Source of the DNA: Actinomycetes bacterium
GTDB taxonomy: Bacteria > Actinomycetota > Acidimicrobiia > UBA5794
NCBI GenBank assembly: GCA_030598305.1
Contig: JAUVQC010000045.1
Coordinates: 1 to 8,395, forward strand
Direction of reading: 5' to 3'
Length of the DNA stretch: 8,395 nt
The notes beneath the pieces are model-generated. The model had not been told where the DNA came from and did not search any database. It was given only the letters and a program-made list of their open reading frames with translations. How positions within the stretch are numbered: the stretch's first letter is position 1; every line of letters starts with the position of its first letter. Both the position numbers and the translations under genes were made by a program. Positions 5,402-8,395 of the stretch are shown in pieces.

Positions 5402-6892
5402 ATGAGGGAAGCTCGCGTCCTCGGAACTGAGGTCGAGTACGGCATCACTGTCACCAATGATGCTGCGTTCAACCCGGTCACGGCATCCGCCTCCCTGGTC
5501 AATGCGCATGCTCAGGGCGCTGACAGAGTGAAGTGGTCGTATGACGATGAGTCCCCGGGAAGGGATGCGCGCGGTTTCACGCTTGGTTCCATCCCGATCG
5601 ATGAGACGGACTCCGGGCTCGTGAACGCTGTCCTTCCCAATGGCGCACGACTCTATGTGGACCATGCACACCCTGAGTACTCGACACCTGAGTGCGGGGA
5701 CCCGCTTGAGGCAACGCTCTACGACAAGGCGGGCGAACTGATCATGTACCGCGCCATGATGCAGGTCAACGCATCTCTCCCATCAGGGTCGCGAATGCTC
5801 ATTCACAAGAACAACTCAGATGGCAAGGGCAACTCGTATGGTGCTCATGAGAATTATCTCGTGGCGCGTTCTGTTCCCTTCGGGGAGATAGTCCATCACA
5901 TGACAGCGTTCATGGTGTCGCGCCAGATCATCACCGGGTCAGGCAAGATCGGGTCTGAGCATGGCCGACAGTCAGTGCCCTTCCAGCTGACACAGCGCGG
6001 CGACTTCTTCGAGGAGGAGGTCGGGCTCGAGACCACACTCAAGCGACCGATCATCAATACGCGTGACGAGCCACACGCCGATCCAGCGAAGTATCGAAGG
6101 CTTCATGTCATCTTCGGTGACGCAACGATGTCAGAGATACAGACCTTCGTGAAACTCGCATCGACATCAGTGATGCTGATGGCACTCGCGGACGGCGCGC
6201 TGGATTCGCCCGTTCGACTCAGCAGTCCTGTGAAAGCCGTGACACAGGTCTCCCATGACGTGACAGGCAGAGCAAAGCTCGACCGTCTCGACGCGGACCC
6301 GACAACTGCCCTCGACCTTCAGTGGCACTACCTCACGCTTGTCGAGTCATATATCGGTTCGAACGACTTCCCTCCGGTATACAAGCAGGCGTTGACCGAG
6401 TGGAGGGGCCTCCTCGAGGACTTCGACAGGGGCCACGAGGTTCTCTCCGATCGTCTCGACTGGGCTGCGAAGCTGACGATCCTTGAGGCGTACCGCGACA
6501 GGGACGGCATTGACTGGTCAGATCCGAAGCTCGCCCTTCTCTCACTCCAGTATCACGATGTCGATCCCAAGAAGGGGCTGTACCACCGCATGGTGGCGCG
6601 AGGCCATATGCGAACGCTCTTCCGGCCCGAAGACATCGAAACGGCCGCGTCCCGGGCACCCGAGTCCACGCGGGCCTGGTTCAGGGGCGAATGCCTTCGG
6701 CGATATCCGGATCAGGTCGTGGCAGCGAACTGGGACTCCCTTGTCTTTGATGTTGGTCACTCGACCCTTGTGCGCGTCCCTATGATGGAACCGCTGCGGG
6801 GATCGCGTGCCCTCGTGGAGGAGCTGCTTGCAGCAAGCCCTGATGCAGCGGCCCTTGTCGACAACCTTGGAGGGGTAGATGACCGAACGTGA
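5402..6892 (+). CDS. dop: Depupylase / Pup deamidase Dop
   Basis: A 496-residue enzyme of the glutamine-synthetase/carboxylate-amine-ligase fold, near the length of mycobacterial Dop. It cleaves the isopeptide bond between Pup and substrate lysines and, in species with Pup-GGQ, deamidates the Pup C-terminus. Visible features are the metal/ATP-binding GTEVEYG (8-14, Glu10 and Glu12), the Dop-type insertion ending in ESPGRDARGF (50-59), the catalytic Asp87 in YVDHAHPEYS (85-94, where PafA reads YLDVGSHPEY), SYGAHENYL (145-153) and INTRDEPHAD (218-227). The Dop loop and the DHAHPEY motif distinguish it from the ligase PafA. The ATG is 1 nt after the arc stop with no strong ribosome binding site, so translation is probably by reinitiation. 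The frame is open upstream inside arc, but that extension is out of family. The end overlaps pup by 14 nt. Confidence 0.96.
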   Translation: MREARVLGTEVEYGITVTNDAAFNPVTASASLVNAHAQGADRVKWSYDDESPGRDARGFTLGSIPIDETDSGLVNAVLPNGARLYVDHAHPEYSTPECGDPLEATLYDKAGELIMYRAMMQVNASLPSGSRMLIHKNNSDGKGNSYGAHENYLVARSVPFGEIVHHMTAFMVSRQIITGSGKIGSEHGRQSVPFQLTQRGDFFEEEVGLETTLKRPIINTRDEPHADPAKYRRLHVIFGDATMSEIQTFVKLASTSVMLMALADGALDSPVRLSSPVKAVTQVSHDVTGRAKLDRLDADPTTALDLQWHYLTLVESYIGSNDFPPVYKQALTEWRGLLEDFDRGHEVLSDRLDWAAKLTILEAYRDRDGIDWSDPKLALLSLQYHDVDPKKGLYHRMVARGHMRTLFRPEDIETAASRAPESTRAWFRGECLRRYPDQVVAANWDSLVFDVGHSTLVRVPMMEPLRGSRALVEELLAASPDAAALVDNLGGVDDRT

Positions 6893-7067
6893 ACGACGAT
6901 CCAGATCCACAGACGCTTCACAGCAGGATGATGCTGAGGCTTCCGAAGCAGTCGAGGCTTCGGATGTCGCGGAGAAGATTGACGACCTCCTCGATGAGAT
7001 CGATACCGTTCTCGAAGAGAACGCTGAGGAGTTCGTGAAGAATTACGTCCAGAAGGGCGGCGAGTGA
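6879..7067 (+). CDS. pup: Prokaryotic ubiquitin-like protein Pup (GGE ending)
   Basis: A 62-residue, mostly disordered acidic tag that PafA links through its C-terminal Glu to lysines of proteins destined for the proteasome. The N-terminal half is rich in Arg, Ser, Asp and Glu. The C-terminal half holds the helix that binds the ARC coiled coil (VAEKIDDLLDEIDTVLEE, about 30-47) and the conserved FVKNYVQKGGE end (52-62). The last codon is GAG, so the gene encodes Glu rather than Gln and the product is ready for ligation without deamidation. A GGAGGGG site (6869-6875) precedes the ATG. The gene overlaps dop by 14 nt, and its stop overlaps the prcB GTG start (GTGA). Confidence 0.97.
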   Translation: MTERERRSRSTDASQQDDAEASEAVEASDVAEKIDDLLDEIDTVLEENAEEFVKNYVQKGGE

Positions 7068-7873
7068 CTCTGCAGCCCAGGGACTCCGACACGGGTATCG
7101 GGCCGCTCCGTATCGGAGAGCCGATCGAGTCCGAGTCCTTCCTCTCCGTCCTAGAACACCGGGGCTTGGCGCCCGAGTGGAAACTCGATGCACCGCTCTC
7201 GACCGCGTTGCCTGAGGCCACGACCATACTCGCGCTGACATGGTCCGATGGCGTGTTGATGGCGGGGGACAGGCGGGCTACCGCCGGCAACATCATCGCT
7301 CATCGACGTGTGCGCAAGGTGTATCCGTCCGACGAGTACTCGGCGGTCGCAATATCGGGAACCGCAGGAATGGCAGTTGAGCTCATCAAGCTCTTCCAGA
7401 CCGAGCTTGAGCACTATGAGAAGATCGAAGGCTCCCGTCTCAGCCTTGAGGGGAAGGCCAATTACCTCGCAAGGATGATCAGGGGGAATCTCGCCCTTGC
7501 CTTCCAGGGGCTCGTGGTGATTCCGCTGTTCTGTGGGTTCGACGAGGATCACGACTCGGGTCGGCTCTTCTCGTTCGACGTGGTCGGTGGTCGCTATGAC
7601 GAAATCAGTTATGCGACAACCGGGTCGGGGGGAGCAGAGGCGAAGTCCTTCCTCAAATCAGAGTGGAAGGAAGATCTGACGCGCGAAGAAGCTCTCTCGA
7701 TGGCCGTCGAGGCACTCGTTGCGGCAGCCGAGGAGGACGCCGCAACCGGTGGACCGGATGTCAAGCGTGGAATCTATCCCAACGTTGTGATCGTGACGAG
7801 CAGCGGCGTCGAGGAGATCGATGATGCAGAGTTGGCGACCGTCTCGGAAACTGTTCTGGGAGGTCGACCATGA
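7064..7873 (+). CDS. prcB: 20S proteasome beta subunit PrcB
   Basis: A 269-residue precursor of the N-terminal-nucleophile Thr protease that forms the catalytic rings of the 20S core. Residues 1-52 are the propeptide; the mature chain should start at Thr53 (TTILAL). The expected active-site residues are in register: Thr1 (53), Asp17 (69, in AGDRRAT) and Lys33 (85, in RKVYPSD). The later motifs HYEKIEG (117-123), TGSGGAEAKSF (186-196) and DAATGGPDVKRGIYP (225-239) are typical of actinobacterial PrcB. The residue just before the catalytic Thr is Ala52, where the family nearly always has Gly. The GTG start overlaps the pup stop (GTGA) and is preceded by GAAGGG 6 nt upstream. The stop overlaps the prcA start (ATGA), which suits the equal PrcA/PrcB stoichiometry. 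Confidence 0.96.
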   Translation: MTLQPRDSDTGIGPLRIGEPIESESFLSVLEHRGLAPEWKLDAPLSTALPEATTILALTWSDGVLMAGDRRATAGNIIAHRRVRKVYPSDEYSAVAISGTAGMAVELIKLFQTELEHYEKIEGSRLSLEGKANYLARMIRGNLALAFQGLVVIPLFCGFDEDHDSGRLFSFDVVGGRYDEISYATTGSGGAEAKSFLKSEWKEDLTREEALSMAVEALVAAAEEDAATGGPDVKRGIYPNVVIVTSSGVEEIDDAELATVSETVLGGRP

Positions 7874-8395
7874 CCGCACCTTTCTACGTTCCTCCCGAAC
7901 AGCTCGTCAAGGACCGAGCCGACTTCGCCCGCAAGGGAGTCGGCAGGGGGCGGCCGATCATCGTCCTCCAGCTTGACGCGGGGATCCTGCTCATCGGTGA
8001 AAATCCTTCACCATCGCTTCGCAAAATCGGTGAGGTGTACGATCGAATCGCGTTCGCGGGCGTCGGTCGCTTCAACGAGTTCGAGACGCTCCGAGTCGCG
8101 GGCATCAGATATGCCGATCTCAAGGGCTATTCGTACGCACGAACCGATGTAACGGGCAAGGGCCTCGCAAACGCGTACAGTCAGACTCTTGGCCAGATAT
8201 TCAGCCATGAAATCAAGCCATATGAGGTCGACATCGTGGTCGCTGAGTTGGGGTCAGATAGGGCAGACGACAGACTCTTCCGGGTCCTGTTCGATGGCAC
8301 GTTGCGCGATGCGGACGGATACGCAGTTCTGGGAGCCAGCGAGGAAGCGATCACAGATGCAGTCGGTGCAGGCATCTCGGACTCGATATCCCTTC
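7870..8395 (+). CDS. prcA: 20S proteasome alpha subunit PrcA (3' partial)
   Basis: The first 175 codons of the structural alpha subunit, open to the window edge; the family is about 240-270 residues. The N-terminus (FYVPPEQLVKDRADFARKGV, residues 5-24) forms the gating strand and first helix. ENPSPSLRKIGEVYDR (44-59), GRFNEFETLR (66-75) and VTGKGLANAYSQTLG (94-108) are hallmark alpha-ring sequences. PrcA heptamers gate the core and bind the GQYL tail of ARC. A GGGAGG (7858-7863) lies 6 nt before the ATG, which overlaps the prcB stop. Last gene of the operon seen here; pafA, often found downstream in other actinobacteria, would lie outside the window if present. Confidence 0.96.
   Translation, partial: MTAPFYVPPEQLVKDRADFARKGVGRGRPIIVLQLDAGILLIGENPSPSLRKIGEVYDRIAFAGVGRFNEFETLRVAGIRYADLKGYSYARTDVTGKGLANAYSQTLGQIFSHEIKPYEVDIVVAELGSDRADDRLFRVLFDGTLRDADGYAVLGASEEAITDAVGAGISDSISL

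Overview
The window is a stretch of an actinobacterial chromosome centred on the Pup-proteasome gene cluster. The evidence for an actinobacterium is the order arc/mpa - dop - pup - prcB - prcA, with trmI and a small ferredoxin gene next to it, together with a moderately high G+C content and GTG starts. The lineage inside Actinobacteria cannot be fixed from the sequence alone. A Pup ending in Gly-Gly-Glu and a PrcB with an unusual propeptide junction suggest something other than the well-studied Mycobacterium/Streptomyces types.

Layout. Positions 1-105 hold the last 34 codons of a small membrane protein. A major-facilitator exporter (149-1393) lies on the minus strand and converges with it. 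A short divergent spacer (1394-1522) separates the exporter from a tight plus-strand operon of five genes (1523-3222): an actinobacterial Holin-X-like membrane protein, three further small one-helix membrane proteins (one only 31 aa), and trmI, the tRNA m1A58 methyltransferase. Adjacent genes in this operon overlap by 4 nt or lie 2 nt apart. After trmI comes a hairpin that best serves as terminator for the minus-strand ferredoxin gene (3297-3542). A divergent regulatory spacer with two palindromes (about 3546-3687) then leads into the proteasome operon.

Proteasome operon (3688 to beyond 8395). Arc/Mpa is the hexameric unfoldase with a C-terminal GQYL docking motif. Dop is the depupylase/deamidase. 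Pup is the 62-aa protein tag. PrcB is the catalytic beta subunit of the 20S core, and PrcA, cut by the window edge, is the alpha subunit. Spacings are +1 nt, -14 nt, -4 nt and -4 nt, so the five genes are almost certainly co-transcribed and translationally coupled. Pup is attached to target lysines by PafA, whose gene is not in this window. Arc recognises and unfolds pupylated proteins and feeds them into PrcA7B7B7A7, while Dop removes Pup. Because this Pup already ends in Glu, Dop's deamidation step should not be needed here.

No tRNA, rRNA, CRISPR array, transposon or phage module was seen, and there is no gene-free stretch longer than 300 bases. The most notable points are the Ala in place of Gly just before the catalytic Thr of PrcB, the GGE Pup, the string of overlapping small membrane-protein genes upstream of trmI, and the palindrome-rich divergent ferredoxin/arc promoter region.
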